A DNA stretch of 64,000 bases, from assembly GCA_017591395.1 (NCBI GenBank), contig WEDG01001055.1, forward strand, positions 17,703 through 81,702, given 5' to 3'. The notes under the pieces are model-generated. The model had not been told where the DNA came from, did no database searches, and worked only from the letters and a program-made list of their open reading frames with translations. Source of the stretch: Schistocephalus solidus (taxonomy: Eukaryota > Platyhelminthes > Cestoda > Diphyllobothriidea > Diphyllobothriidae). Below are positions 44,691-57,599 of this stretch, one piece after another (position 1 is the stretch's first letter; every line of letters starts with the position of its first letter). The position numbers were made by a program, and so were the translations under genes.

Positions 44691-46130
44691 TGAGCCAGCA
44701 AATAGGCCGCTTGTTTAGCGAGGGAACGAAAGTACCCTAAGTTCGAGTAAACAAGCTCCTTGTAGTTATAAAATCTTAACCAGAATTCTGAAAATGCGTC
44801 TTTCAGTAGGAAGTAGAATTTTACTAACAGCTAGCATTGACAGTAATAATGTCGTGATTTGTTTCATTCTATATGCGGTCTGCAAATACGCTGAAACTTC
44901 CAAAACCAGAGTTTTCTATATGCACAATTGCTGACTGACGCCTGGATATGGAAGCAACCCAACCTATGAAAATTAATTTATTGTAAATATATGCATTAGA
45001 CTTTAGGAGTCTTCACTGTCAATATCACTTTCCTCTTCGCCAGTTAGGCCAATGGCACTCGATTATTCACGCATAACCCGGCCTGGTACTCAGGATTCCC
45101 ACGAGGCGAACGAGATCACGATCAGCTACGAGGAAATGTTATTCGCACTGGCGCGCGTACATTTATAGCATCCCGTCTCAGATTGGCTATATGCTGTCCA
45201 ATCCGCTTGAAGAGAAGGATCTAGAAGAGCCGAGCAACTTCTCGCGGACATGGACCAATAAAATCTGATGGTGGCATTGTGGCCACAGCCAAGGCGGGAC
45301 GCTGTCGAGCGCACGCTCATGGCATGGCAGCGTGGGGAGCGCGCAGGCATGCTCTTCTGTTAGATTGACTCATCGTGGGTATGGGGGCATTCCAAACACT
45401 TACCGCCGATTTCAGAGGGTTGCATGGGGTCGGTAGATGGTTTATCACATTGAAAATCCCAAAATTGCCCTCAATGTTGTCGCCAAATGTTAATATATAT
45501 TTGCTTGACGCATGCTTGGGTAGGTCGAGCATGGCAGGGCTTTGGGATGCGCGTCTTTTCTACCGCTCGCAAAAACTACGCTCTGACTGAGTATTTGTTC
45601 TACTAATTTTCGAGGCACCTTTAAATTCAATGTATATATTTTTTATAGAAAACGTAAGCAAAAATACTCTTTCTTATTTCAGTATAACTTAAAGTCTTCT
45701 TAATATTTCATACGCAAAAGAAGGGTGCCTTTAGGTTTCAAAAAAAGTTTTCCACTACTCAGCTCCTTTTGAGCCCGAGCTGCCGGCTGTCAGTCGGCGA
45801 GCCGTATGCTTTCCGTGCATTCCACTATGCCATTAAGGAGACAACGCATAGCCACCCGACAGTTTTTGTTGTGGGCTTTATGAGGGACGGGTGCGGTGCG
45901 ATTTTGAATGGACATAGTATGGTCTTAGAACATCTCATAAGTGGTAGAACATTTTTAAACCAAAAGATGCCATTTTTTCGAGAAAAATAATTTGAAGATG
46001 ATACGAGTTATTAAATGAGTACGTACAGGATAATTGGTGCAGATTTTCTATAAAATATATGCGAAATTTTGGGGCATTAGAAATCAAAAGCCGGCATCCT
46101 GCTGCGATAAGGAATATAAGGAATATATGC

Positions 46131-46134
<4 letters not shown>
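44691..46134. other. Right-arm mirror of 27943-29415, no gene recognised
   Basis: It carries the same CCAAT, TATA and acidic-frame patch in reverse near 45000-45260. Small indels break the open frames seen in the left arm. Confidence 0.35.
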
Positions 46135-46177
<43 letters not shown>

Positions 46178-48696
46178 AGTCTGGGGCTCACCGATCTGCT
46201 TAGGAACATGTATGTTCCGTTGTGCCCTGGAGCTCAGACTAGAGCCCTCGCAGGCGGTCGCATAGCGACGTGTAGCATATGTTGATAAGGTGGAACCGAC
46301 AAAGACAAGAGAGACCGGAATGGCCATTTCTGGCTTATTAGCCGTCATCAGCCAGTCATACCCAATCCCAAGTGTGGAACACCTGGGATTCGAACCCGCG
46401 ACCTTTGGTATTTGAGTCGAACGCTCTACCATTGAGCCACGGGCTCGTTACTTTCGTCGGTTGCGATCGGGAATATGATGATAGTGTGTGGCTCACCGAT
46501 CTGCTTAAGGAACATTTATGTTCCGTTGTGCCCTGGAACTCAGACTCAGAGTACTCACAGGCAGTCGCATAGCGACGTGAAGCATATGTTGATAATTTGG
46601 AACCGACAAAGACAAGGGGAGACCGGAATGGCCATTTCTGGCTTTATTAGCCGTCATCAGCCAGTCATACCCAATCCCAAGTGTGGAACACCTGGGATTC
46701 GAACCCGCGACCTTTGGTATTTGAGTCGAACGTTTCTACCATTGAGCCACGGGCTCGTTGCTTTGTCGGTTGCGATCGGGAATATGATGATAGTGTGTGG
46801 CTCACCGATCTGCTTTAAGGAACATTTATGTTCCGTTGTGCCCTGAACTCAGACTAGAGTACTTACAGGCAGTCGCATAGCGACGTGAAGCATATATTGA
46901 TAATTTGGAACCGACAAAGACAAGGGAGACCGGAATGGCCATTTCTGGCTTTATTAGCCGTCATCAGCCAGTCATACCCAATCCCAAGTGTGGAACACCT
47001 GGGATTCGAACCCGCGACCTTTTGGTATTTGAGTCGAACGCTTTCTACCATTGAGCCACGGGCTCGTTGCTTTGTCGGTTGCGATCGGGAATATGATGAT
47101 AGTGTGTGGCTCACCGATCTGCTTAAGGAACATTTATGTTCCGTTGTGCCCTGGAACTCAGACTAGAGTACTTCACAGGCAGTCGCATAGCGACGTGAAG
47201 CATATGTTGATAATTTGGAACCGACAAAAGACAAGGGAGACCGGAATGGCCATTTCTGGCTTATTAGCCGTCATCAGCCAGTCATACCCAATCCCAAGTG
47301 TGGAACACCTTGATTCGAACCCGCGACCTTTGGTATTTAAGTCGAACGCTCTCACCATTGAGCCACGGGCTCGTTGCTTTTGTCGGTTGCGATCGGGAAT
47401 ATGATGATAGTGTGTGGCTCACCGATCTGCTTAAGGAACATTTATGTTCCGTTGTGCCCCTGAACTCAGACTAGTGTACTTCACAGGCAGTCGCATAGCG
47501 ACGTGAAGCATATGTTGATAATTTGGAACCGACAAAGACAAGGGAGACCGGAATGGCCATTTCTGGCTTATTAGCCGTCATCAGCCAGTCATACCCAATC
47601 CCGCGTGGAACACCTGGGATTCGAACCCGCGACCTTTGGTATTTGAGTCGAACGCTTCTACCATTGAGCCACGGGCTCGTTGCTTTTGTCGGTTGCGATC
47701 GGGAATATGATGATAGTGTGTGGCTCACCGATCTGCTTAAGGAACATTTATGTTCCGTTGTGCCCTGAACTCAGACTAGAGTACTCACAGGCAGTCGCAT
47801 AGCGACGTGTAGCATATGTTGATAATTTGAACCGACAAAGACAAGGGAGACCGGAATGGCCATTTCTGGCTTATTAGCCGTCATCAGCCAGTCATACACA
47901 ATCCCAAGTGTGGAACACCTGGGATTCGAACCCGCGACCTTTGGTATTTGAGTCGAACGCTCTACCATTGAGCCACGGGCTCGTTGCTTTTGTCGGTTGC
48001 GATCGGGAATATGATGATAGTGTGTGGCTCACCGATCTGCTTAAGGAACATTTATGTTCCGTTGTGCCCTGAACTCAGACTAGAGTACTTTCACAGGCAG
48101 TCGCATAGCGACGTGAAGCATATGTTGATAATTTGGAACCGACAAAGACAAGGGAGACCGGAATGGCCATTTCTGGCTTATTAGCCGTCATCAGCCAGTC
48201 ATACCCAATCCCAAGTGTGGAACACCTGGGATTCGAACCCGCGACCTTTGGTATTTGAGTCGAACGCTCTACCATTGAGCCACGGGCTCGTTGCTTTTGT
48301 CGGTTGCGATCGGGAATATGATGATAGTGTGTGGCTCACCGATCTGCTTAAGGAACATTTATGTTCCGTTGTGCCCTGGAACTCAGACTAGAGTACTCAC
48401 AGGCAGTCGCATAGCGACGTGAAGCATATGTTGATAATTTTGGAACCGACAAAGACAAGGGAGACCGGAATGGCCATTTCTGGCTTATTAGCCGTCATCA
48501 GCCAGTCATACCCAATCCCAAGTGTGGAACACCTGGGATTCGAACCCGCGACCTTTGGTATTTGAGTCGAACGTTTCACCATTGAGCCACGGGCTCGTTG
48601 CTTCACGTCGATTATGCGACTGCCTGTGAGATACTTTAGTCTGAGTTCAGGGCACAACGGATAAATGTTCCTAAGCAGATCGGTGAGCCACACACT

Positions 48697-48741
<45 letters not shown>

Positions 48742-49313
48742 TAGTGTGTGGCTCACCGATCTGCTTTAAGGAACATTTATGTTCCGTTGTGCCCTGAACT
48801 CAGACTAGAGTACTCACAGGCAGTCGCATAGCGACATGTAGCATATGTTGTTAATGTGGAACCGACAAAGACAAGGGAGACCGGAATGGCCATTTCTGGC
48901 TTATTAGCCGTCATCAGCCAGTCATACCCAATCCCAAGTGTGGAACACCTGGGATTCGAACCCGCAACCTTTGGTATTTGAGTCGAACGCTCTACCATTG
49001 AGCCACGGGCTCGTTGCTTTGTCGGTTGCGATCGGGAATATGATGGTAGTGTGTGGCTCACCGATCTGCTTAAGGAACATTTATGTTCCGTTGTGCCCTG
49101 GAACTCAGACTAGAGTACTCACAGGCAGTCGCATAGCGACATGTAGCATATGTTAGAAGATGGGAACCGACAAAGACAAGGGAGACCGGAATGGCCATTT
49201 CTGGCTTATTAGCCGTCATCAGCCAGTCATACCCAATCCCAAGTGTGGAACACCTGGGATTCGAACCCAGAAATGGCCATTCCGGTCTCCCTTGTCTTTG
49301 TCGGTTCCACATT

Positions 49314-49363
<50 letters not shown>
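46135..49363 (-). repeat. Tandem array of tRNA-like units, expanded right copy
   Basis: Starts with (TA)n at 46135-46174. Eight minus-strand units follow, with heads near 46434, 46742, 47054, 47360, 47667, 47970, 48276 and 48580, then a plus-strand partial unit (48600-48700), (TA)n (48701-48739), further units (head near 48998, then a unit broken near 49267) and a final (TA)n (49319-49363). At 49267 the sequence turns back from a minus-strand head to a plus-strand tail (GAACCC|AGAAATGGCC). The left array has only seven units and no segment matching 48740-49363. Several heads carry extra bases (GTTTCTACC, GCTTTCTACC) in the D stem, typical of consensus error. Confidence 0.85.
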
Positions 49364-49366
<3 letters not shown>

Positions 49367-50249
49367 GGCATTAGAAATCAAAAGCCGGCATCCTGCTACA
49401 CGATAAGGAATATTAAAACCCTACTAAAGTAAACGTTCCTAACGGAAAATGAATTTCAGAATTTCGATTAACATTTTATGAGATCGGTTACTGACGGTAC
49501 CTGCATCAGTTAAGGGGAAGGGGTGGAAAATTGAGCCAACAGCCAGACCACATGCTTAGAAGGAAACGAATGTAACCTAAATTCGTGTAAACGAGAAAAA
49601 CCAAAGTCAGTGCCCACAGACTCAGGTGGCGAACCTCAGAAGATTGGTGGCAGCTCACACTTCCCTTTTATCTTCCTGCGTCCTAATGCTTTCTAGTAAG
49701 GAAGGTTCCAGCGTTTGCGAAGCCGCCGGACTACCGAAGACTACGTTCGCAGTTTTTTTTCGAACCTGGTAGACTTGCAGGCGAAGAGGGCGCAGGCACA
49801 GCGCAAGACTCAGAAGGGGTATTGCTTTAACCCTGCCGGTCTTCACCGAGATTCTTCCTTCAAATAAACTGGCATAAAGGTTACGATGATAACCTTAATC
49901 GCGTGGATGACTGCAGTCAACACTCTTCTAATATTCCATGCAAAAAAACCTGACCACACAAAGCACACAACCAAAAAAACTTACATAGTTATGGGACGCA
50001 GGTACATTAGGGTCATCAAGTGGCTAAGTCTGGGAGCCTAGCCTTTCAATGTCAGCAAAAGAATGAGCTCAAAAGTTTGGACTTGTCAGTCAGACAGGGG
50101 GATATCGAACATTTACACAGCAGGCTCAAGCACAGTAGGATGCCTACCTCAGGGCGTAGTAGGGCACACACATTTGAGGTTGTTATTTTTTAACTGGGGA
50201 TTTTGGCAGATTTGAATAATTCATTTGATCCCTTTGTGAAAAATTCGGC
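49364..50249. other. Right-arm mirror of 24750-25640
   Basis: Nearly identical to the left arm. Nothing recognised. Confidence 0.4.
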
Positions 50250-50331
50250 GGCCTCGGTGGTATTCGAACCCACGCCAGCAAGGGCAAGGCTTTAGTGTAG
50301 CCAACACTCTAACCAACTGAGCTACGAGACC
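50250..50331 (-). tRNA. Class II tRNA-like sequence, right-arm copy
   Basis: Exact reverse complement of 24667-24748, with the same acceptor, D and T arms and the same unusual anticodon loop. The two copies are products of the arm duplication and not independent evidence of function. Confidence 0.5.
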
Positions 50332-51429
50332 CCACCGGCAGCCGTGAGTTTAATCACTCTTGGGTCAAGGTACCCACCCAGCCTACTGCAACATATGGAG
50401 TCCACTAGTTCTGATACAATAAGCTGACTGCCCAAGCAGGATTTCCTAAGCAATCAATCTAGAATCCTTTAGATGGCCGTCAGGCACTAGTAATCAATTA
50501 GGGTATTTTGAAAGATTGTTGACAACATTGCTATTTTAGTTTGGGGCACAGAAAGCTGATTACTAAAGCAGATTTCATAAAAGGAAAACAGACCAGAATT
50601 AGGCAAAATCCATCACTTCTCGGTAACAGAGTAACTAATTAGGCTAGTGAAATCTACGGATAAAAATATCTTATTTGTGCAGGTTGTACGATAAACGAAC
50701 ATTGAAATAAGCCGGAAAAGGTTTAAATGTATCATCTCAGAGAACGGAAATTTGCTTTATCATTCAGGAAAAGCAGGTAAATGTGGGTATGAGAAATCGC
50801 ACTGTTTTCGGGAAAACAAAGGTGGATTCAGTTTTAAAAATTCTGCTTTGCAAATTTGTGAGGTTTTGTGCCAAAAAAAACTCAGTAATAAACGTCTGCG
50901 ACTGCGTTTGTTTTACCACACCGATATTTGGGATCGCAAACAAACGTAGTGATAATCTGCGACACGCCATCACTTTCCTATCAGAAGTGGAGTACTAAAG
51001 GCTGGAGAAATTAGCAGCGGAAGCATTACCGCATGAGTCGGTAGCAAGTATTTTCAATATATGTTAAGTCACTCTGTAGCGGATTATTAATGATAGAAGA
51101 GTTCCTATAAATATGCAGGGCAGAAAAAACAGTACATGAGTAAGAAAGACAACGATTCGCTCAATCATAAACAAAAAAAGTATCATTATACGCCCACTGA
51201 GACCATCCACCGGGAACATCAGCCGATGTTCTCGATGAACGTAATTAGGGAAAGAAGGCAGGAACTTGAAATTCACCAGCCAAAGACCACGATCAAGCTG
51301 TTTTTAAGTAGGAAACTTATTAGGGAATACTTTTTAATTTGCTAATAACTAAATTGATCACAGGCCCTCAACCTGGAAGAGCAGTTACTTCTTTGATTAT
51401 GCCTTGTGTTTAGATAAGCCTGCAAAGTC
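50332..51429. other. Right-arm mirror of 23571-24666
   Basis: No gene recognised. Frames differ from the left arm by small A-run indels (for example CCAAAAAAAACTCAG near 50871). Confidence 0.4.
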
Positions 51430-51880
51430 GACCCAGATGGTCACATGTGGAAAGAACTTTCAAAAGATCAAACTGCGTCGACAGCAACCTTCGAGAAATG
51501 GCTACGGTTGATGGTTTGGGTGACAAGGAAAATCGGAGAGCAGTCAGTCTGGCGGTCGACTGCAGACAAGATGCTCATTTATATCCTGAAGAATGTCTTC
51601 AACTACAATAAAATCCACAGACGCTGCATGTAAATCATAATTCGGCCCAATGCTGCTCCTTTAAATCGCTGTAAAGAGGTGTGAATTTGATGACACTTGT
51701 AACTTTTTTAGACAACCACGAGCGTCTGCGTATGCGGCCTCCAATTTGGTTTAGCCCTGCCAACAGTCCCGATTTCAATCCCATCGAAACTTTTTGCAAT
51801 TATCGAAAGAAAGTGGAACAGGGCAAATAAGAATCTTTCCAAGGAAGAAAAATTAGATCTTCGTGCTAGCTAATCACATT
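51430..51880 (+). mobile_element. Tc1/mariner-like transposase remnant (right arm)
   Basis: Mirror of 23100-23570, with the same SPANSPDFNPIE signature near 51760-51787. An extra T in the run after GAAAC near 51791 shifts the frame relative to the left copy. No terminal inverted repeats were identified. Confidence 0.65.
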
Positions 51881-52283
51881 GAACAAACCACTATAGGCAA
51901 ACAACCTCGTTTTAGAGATGTTTAATCTAGTCCTAATCTTACATCATAGTTTTTTTAATTAATTATTTTTATGTTAATAATTAGTAATGTATAAACTAAA
52001 CTATGCCTTCTTTTAAGTACAATCGTTTCTTTCCTGCTGTAAGAGTTTTAGGGACGCAGCAAAGGCGGTTGCTTTTGAGTAACAGAGATTTTATTGTGAA
52101 ATTCAGGAGATTTCATGAGTTCTCAATACTACTGTAATTTAGAGGATCGGGTCACACGATTAAGGACGAAGGTCCGCATCAACAGGTAAGACCCTATTGT
52201 TCGAGCGAAGAAGGTAAGCTGGCATATTTTATTAACTTGCCAACCAAGAACACAAGTACAGTACGAGTAGTTAGAACACTCAC
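51881..52283. other. Right-arm mirror of 22571-23099, shortened
   Basis: AT-rich DNA without recognised content. About 130 bases of the left version next to the transposase (around 22960-23100) are missing here. Confidence 0.4.
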
Positions 52284-52453
52284 CGTGACCTCAAGGAAGC
52301 TACGCAAATTCTGTGACTTGCTCTTAAAGTATTCGAGGTCTTCGTGCAAGACGACGTAGAGATCAACATCCTCGTTGCTTGGAAGTGAGGCGCAGTTCTA
52401 CGTCGGATGGCTCGAAGAGGAGTAAGAAACCAATTTCGCCAGTTTTTAGATGT
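52284..52453 (-). pseudogene. Exon 2 of the membrane-protein gene, right copy with frameshift
   Basis: Mirror of 22402-22570 with acceptor and donor retained, but 170 bases long in place of 169. The extra C is in CACTTCC near 52385. It would shift the reading frame within the DVELRLTSS segment. Confidence 0.6.
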
Positions 52454-52513
52454 CTAAAAATTAAAAATGATGTTTGTGAAGAGTGGAGGGACGGAGGCCT
52501 GCACATAGCCCTG

Positions 52514-52905
52514 TTTCGCTATGAGAGAGAGAGCTAGGGCTTTATTTTGAAAGTAAAATTCCAAAAACTTTCAGCAAAGCATGCCTCCATTCACCGTGAA
52601 TAAGGTTGGGGATACAAAGCCACACAAAACCGGAAGATCACAAAGGAATGGCCGAAGAATGCAAAACATTAACCACATGAAGAATCATACTTGAATGCGT
52701 CTCAAAAATATCGACCAAATTGGACTTCTTTCAAAAACGGTGCCGGCGTCGTGCGCCGATAACCTCATTTTTGTTGTTCGAAAAAACAAATAGGGTTAAA
52801 ATTCGGTATAAAATGGGTCGAATAGGCTAACCGACATACATATAAGAGGATTCACATGCGAATGGAGAGCAGAAAGATGGCGGCTCAATTTCAAAAGCCC
52901 ACTAT
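52514..52905 (-). mobile_element. CT-tailed short repeat S1, right-arm copy
   Basis: Mirror of 21950-22332, with AATAAAGCC and a CT run (GAGAGAGAGA on the plus strand, 52524-52533). Confidence 0.65.
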
Positions 52906-53059
52906 AGCAGTGGCAGCGGTTGCTTGAGGAAAGACTTCTCTTTTATAGGAGTTCGATGACTATTTGTAAATCGTCTACAGTTGTGGACCAGTCAGGAGTT
53001 AGCAGTACCAACAGGTAAATAACCATAAACGGAAATTTCATTCGTCCTTAGTGTTCCGC

Positions 53060-53260
53060 ATTTATATCTTGTTCGGTGCTGCTGCTGCATCGAGTACGCG
53101 TGAAGCCTTAGCGCTCGCGTGCGACCCAAATATGCGAAAAGTTGCTAAGAGGGAATTCCAGTGTGAGAAGCAACCAATCAACGTGCGGCATGCCGTAGGC
53201 CAGAATGTTCGAGAACGCGTTCCGTGATTGGCCAGAATGTTCGAGAACGGCCAGAGATGA
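53060..53260 (-). promoter_or_regulatory. Heat-shock-type promoter, right-arm copy
   Basis: On the minus strand the two HSE trimers lie at 53235-53247 and 53203-53215 (GAATGTTCGAGAA on the plus strand), with the CCAAT boxes and the TATA box near 53060 as in the left arm. All core bases are kept. The short signal-peptide-like frame downstream (about 52935-53040) is unchanged as well. Confidence 0.55.
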
Positions 53261-53479
53261 TGAGCTAGGAGAACCGCTGTTTTTTGCAGAACTAGAAAAA
53301 AGTGGTTGCTTCCAGAAACCCGCTTTGTCTTTTACTCTACCACACCCATCGGGATAGAACAAACTGTCGTTGCAGATGTCCGGCATTATTCTTGCACGCA
53401 AATAATCAAATACGGACATTTCGGCTGTCCGTAATGTTTACCGACTATTTATTGCTTGTCAGCATTGACAGTTTCGACC

Positions 53480-53760
53480 GTCGATTTCGACGAGGTCCAC
53501 CGTATGCTCCACACCAGTTGGTGCAGGGACGGTGACTTACGCGTTAATTAGTGTTAAGTGATAGTAGCCTTGCGCTGCAGCTACCGTACTCTCTCCTCCT
53601 CCCCTACCTGAGCCTGGTGTCAAGACAGAGTTAAGAAGACCGGAGATGGGAGAGGGCGCAGGTGGTTGGCGCGGCCGGAGCCGCCCCTGGGTGCACCACC
53701 ACACCTGGCTCGGATCCCACAGAGTGGGAGTGCCATACAGGCCACATTAAGGAGCCATTG
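53480..53760 (-). repeat. Dispersed repeat family R1, right-arm copy
   Basis: Mirror of 21110-21420 with the same ordered blocks. At its outer edge (about 53765) the right arm continues into RTE-like sequence that the left arm does not have. Confidence 0.6.
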
Positions 53761-53764
53761 CAGC

Positions 53765-55700
53765 CTGACTCTCAGTCCGCTAGTCAGCCACTCCACACAA
53801 AACATAAATTGGGTTGACCACGCGGTCCATCGGCATTAGATGGCCTACGAAGAAAGTACACCGGAGGTCTATTGTAAGAGGCAACGACCGTACTCCGTCC
53901 TAAAATTATGCAACAGACTGGTGATGATAGTAAGTGTGAGACCGATAAGCAGACCAGACACGTTTTCTGTCGACCCTGCGAGGGCCTGGTCATGCGACCC
54001 CCTTCTGATGAAGAAGGGTTGCAAAACAGCAAAGCAGCTGGAGAGGATGGTCGTCCAGCCGAAATTTACAAGTCTTATGTCGACACTCGAGCGCCCTGGC
54101 TCCATGATGTGACTGAATGATCGTGGAACAATGAGGTCGTTCCTGAGTAATGGGCTCAAGTATCCTTGTACCGGCCTTCGTGACAGGAGATAAGGCAAGG
54201 TGCTGGAATTAACGCATCCTGAGCCTTACCGACGTCACGAGGATCTTCAATGGTGACCAGATATTCACATTGAGTCGCATTCTTGAATGCAGCCATAGCT
54301 ACCAGCAACGGACGGCCATCTACTTTATTGACCTCGTTTCTTTGTTCATTTCTGTCCATCGTGAGTTCCGGCGGCGGATAATGGCACTTAAAAATTTACC
54401 TGCGCGAGTTATGGTCTCTCACAACCATTCGGTATTTCGGTTGGCGTTCGACGAGGTTGTATACTGTCGCCCAATTTGTTCAACTATGTTATCGACTGGA
54501 TTCTCGGACGGCCTTACACGAAGTTGTCAACGGACACCAGCTGATTAATCTCTACTATGCCGCTGGATATCGTCTCGCTAGCTTCAACCTTGGTGATCTA
54601 GTTTATGGCCACGCGGGTAAGTGAAGCGCCTAAATCGGTGAGTTGGTCCATAAACGCTGGAAACACTAAAGTGCTATCAAGCTGCATCCCTGACCAGACG
54701 AATCTGAGAGAGAGAGAGAGTTACGCTTTTATTTTGAAAGTGTCATTTCAAAATTTACAGCAAAAAGACCTCCATCCGCCGTTGTTAAAAAGAAGTAGAC
54801 AATGAGGTAAAACCGGAAGATAACAAATAATACATAGTGACCGAAAGCTGCAAATGTCGACATTATGAACGATCGTCCGTGAATGAGTCGAAAAATTTGC
54901 ACCAGATTTTCTGCCTTCGAAGCGGTCCTGTCATCATTTGCAATTGACCTCATTATGGTAAGTAAAATAAACAAAAGTGGTAAATAGTAGTACCTGATGA
55001 GCCAAAAGAGCCAGCCAATATACCTATCACAAAATTCGCCTGTGAGTGGAGAAGAAATAGCGGTTCCATTTTAAAAGCTCGCCTGACTGTCAACTTGAAG
55101 ACCTACACAATTTCAAATACCTCGGGGGAGGCTATTGCCGAATTTACATGGTAATGGATCACATTGTCTCCTGAATCAGTGCTGCTCGCCGGAGCTTCTC
55201 AAGCCTTAGAAAGTGTCTATGGGCCTGGCAAGACAACTCAATCGCCACGAAGAGTTGAGCGTCTGGTCTGTCCTTATCTATGGTTGTGAATTTTAGGCTG
55301 GGTGTGTAGCGAATGAGCCAAAATTTGAGATAGTTGACAATCATTTCTTGAGGACCATCTTTCGAGTGAAGCATACCAACTTCGTCTCGAATGAGCTAGT
55401 CCGCACTCACGGCGACAACATAGCCAGTATATCTCAGACTATTCAAGAACGATTAATAAGGTGGTTTGGGCACGTTCTTCTTCATTCACTTCACGAACCC
55501 AGTGTTGCTGCCCTTGATCCGGCGCCATTGAAGAAGACGGAAGTCAACTCAAAAGCTGACCCACACAGTTCATCAAAACATGGATGCAGTTCTTGGACCT
55601 TCAGCATTCGGTCTCCTTCGCTGGAAAAGAGAACGAGTCCAGCTGTCCAGGTCCGCTGCCACGCATCGTTACGCGTGGGGAGGTACCATACATGATACGA
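53765..55700 (+). mobile_element. RTE-like LINE remnant, interrupted by an S1 repeat
   Basis: Plus-strand RT pieces in several frames. PPSDEEGLQNSKAAGEDGRP followed by AEIYKS (near 53998-54075) matches the early RT block of RTE elements. QQRTAIYFIDLVSLFISVHR (54300-54362) matches the motif A region with the catalytic aspartate context partly lost. MRTIFRVKHTNFVSNELVRT and ERLIRWFGHVLLHSLH (55348-55500) match the C-terminal region. A minus-strand S1 repeat (54710-55090) splits it. The left arm lacks 53765-54710 and 55203-55450. The element is dead. Confidence 0.65.
54710..55090 (-). mobile_element. CT-tailed short repeat S1 inside the RTE-like LINE
   Basis: Mirror of 20760-21090 but complete: it keeps the AATAAAAGCGTAAC tail and CT run (GAGAGAGAGAGAG at 54707-54719 on the plus strand). 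This shows that the left copy lost its tail together with the adjacent LINE sequence. Confidence 0.65.
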
Positions 55701-56237
55701 GCATAGTTGTGGCAAGTAGAAGTAAGTACTTTCTGCAACGTACAAGTCATGGCGACTTGTAATTCACAATGAACAAGTCTTAACAGATAGAAAATAGTGC
55801 AAATACAGATGAATAATGCCGACAAAGACAATAAAAAGTGGTTTTTTCATTGACGGTCTTTGTCGACATTGTTCTTCTGCACTTAAGACTACTACTTGGC
55901 GCTGTGCAGCTGCTGGCGTGGCTCGAGATTGAGCCCCAAGGCAGAGTGAGACGAGTAAGTTCTGCTAGCGATCGGTCAGGACTCATCTATGAATAGTACA
56001 AATACGTAACACTCTCAGTAACATAATCGATAGCTTCGGTAGTTAACATTAAGAAATTAGCAAAAATAACTGCGTTACAGTTCACGCAGGTTGCTGCTGT
56101 CTCGATGGAGATTTCAATGAATTCATATAGAGTGAACCGGTTTCCTCAAAACTCCGTTTTTTACGTTAGAACTAAGACCAAATTGCAATTGATGCGCAAA
56201 ATGGGAGACAAAGGAGGGACACGGGGGACTCGCTCAC

Positions 56238-56544
56238 CCGTTGTGTAGGAGGGAGGGCGAGTTGGAGGGTTGCGCCGTCTCACTGGTGGAGGATGGGTGT
56301 GAGGTTTTCCTACTGTTAGAGGATAAGGCGCGTTCCTCAAGAAGGAGCAGAAAGCCGATGGCACAAAAGTAGACAAAAATCTTCCAAAAGAGTTCAACAG
56401 CAGGTGCTTGCGCGACGGTACCCTGCGGGACGGGCGGGGGGGGCTGCTGCGGCGCCGGAGTGGCGACTCCGGTGGTGAAGGCTCAGCTGATCCGAGATTA
56501 CCTTCCCGTCGTCGTCTGAGGTCTGCGTCATCTTCACCGTCCAT
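56238..56544 (-). pseudogene. Exon 1 of the membrane-protein gene, right copy with frameshifts
   Basis: Mirror of 19531-19835 with the ATG and the GTGAGC donor retained, but 307 bases long. One G is missing in the CACCGGAG run, one C is added in the C run near 56449, and one G is added near 56422. The hydrophobic anchor falls out of the ATG frame. Confidence 0.6.
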
Positions 56545-56739
56545 TTGTCAGTCCGAACTGATATGCAGAAGGACACGAAATGGTAAGAAAAACGACCATG
56601 GCAGTGTTAATGCATATATTCTGTCTACTGGCACCAACAAAGTAGCGTGTTATATGATATTAAAATGCTCATTATTCTGCACCCGCTAAAGCGACGAACA
56701 GTAGGTCATAGTAAACATCGGTATCTGACCCCTTGCCCC

Positions 56740-57190
56740 TAAAACGGGCCGCGTGTTCGATGCGCTGGAACACCACAGGAGCCAAAATCGAGTGTGCGGC
56801 AGGCCTTATTATTTGGGATGAGTTCCCAGAACAAATGACAAACATGGGGCGAGTGCCCAACATAGGCATGCGTAGTTGCCGGCTCATGTCACACCCGCTC
56901 TCACACTCCGTGAGATGATTCATCTGCACCCGACCCCACCTCCGGTTTCTTGACCATCATGTTTTGATACTGGGCATAGGCGGGTAAGGAAGACTCAAAA
57001 ACTAATATTGCGCACAAGTCACCGTCCCTGCACCACCCTTCTCGTGCTGGCATACGGCGGATATCATCAGGGACTCAACAACGGTCGAACTAACCATCTG
57101 ACAACCGCCTGATGCAGGTGTTTAGGTCGACTCTCCAGGCGGAGTATTTTTCCGACATGTTCGAATTTCTTATCTTAATAAATCATCTGT
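56740..57190 (+). repeat. Dispersed repeat family R1, right-arm copy of the long form
   Basis: Mirror of 18900-19430, including GTCACCGTCCCTGCACCACC near 57018. No coding content. Confidence 0.5.
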
Positions 57191-57599
57191 ATTTAACTAA
57201 AAGTATGATTTGTTGTGCCAAGATTTCAATGATCACCCTGACAGTTATTCTTTTGAAAAACTCAATCAGACAATTTTGTCATTAAAAATTATCTATTTTT
57301 ATATTATTTTTAAAAAATAACAGGGTGACCTGCTTTTATCTCGTAATAAAAAGCTAAACGCGTGTAGGGCAGTTAGCTCCAACCGATGGGGAGCTCCATA
57401 CCGGCGAACTTACAGTATAAGCTTGATTTTCTGTGAGGTCAAAATACCGACTTTTACGTCTGTGTGGAGGCAAAAGTAAACCATAGGGACCAAAATTGGA
57501 AATAAACCACACTTTTATAACTCCTGGTGAGTTCAGTAGCGATGCATCAGCATCAGTAGAAAGCTTATAATAGCTGATTAAGATGTTAGTAGACGAGGG

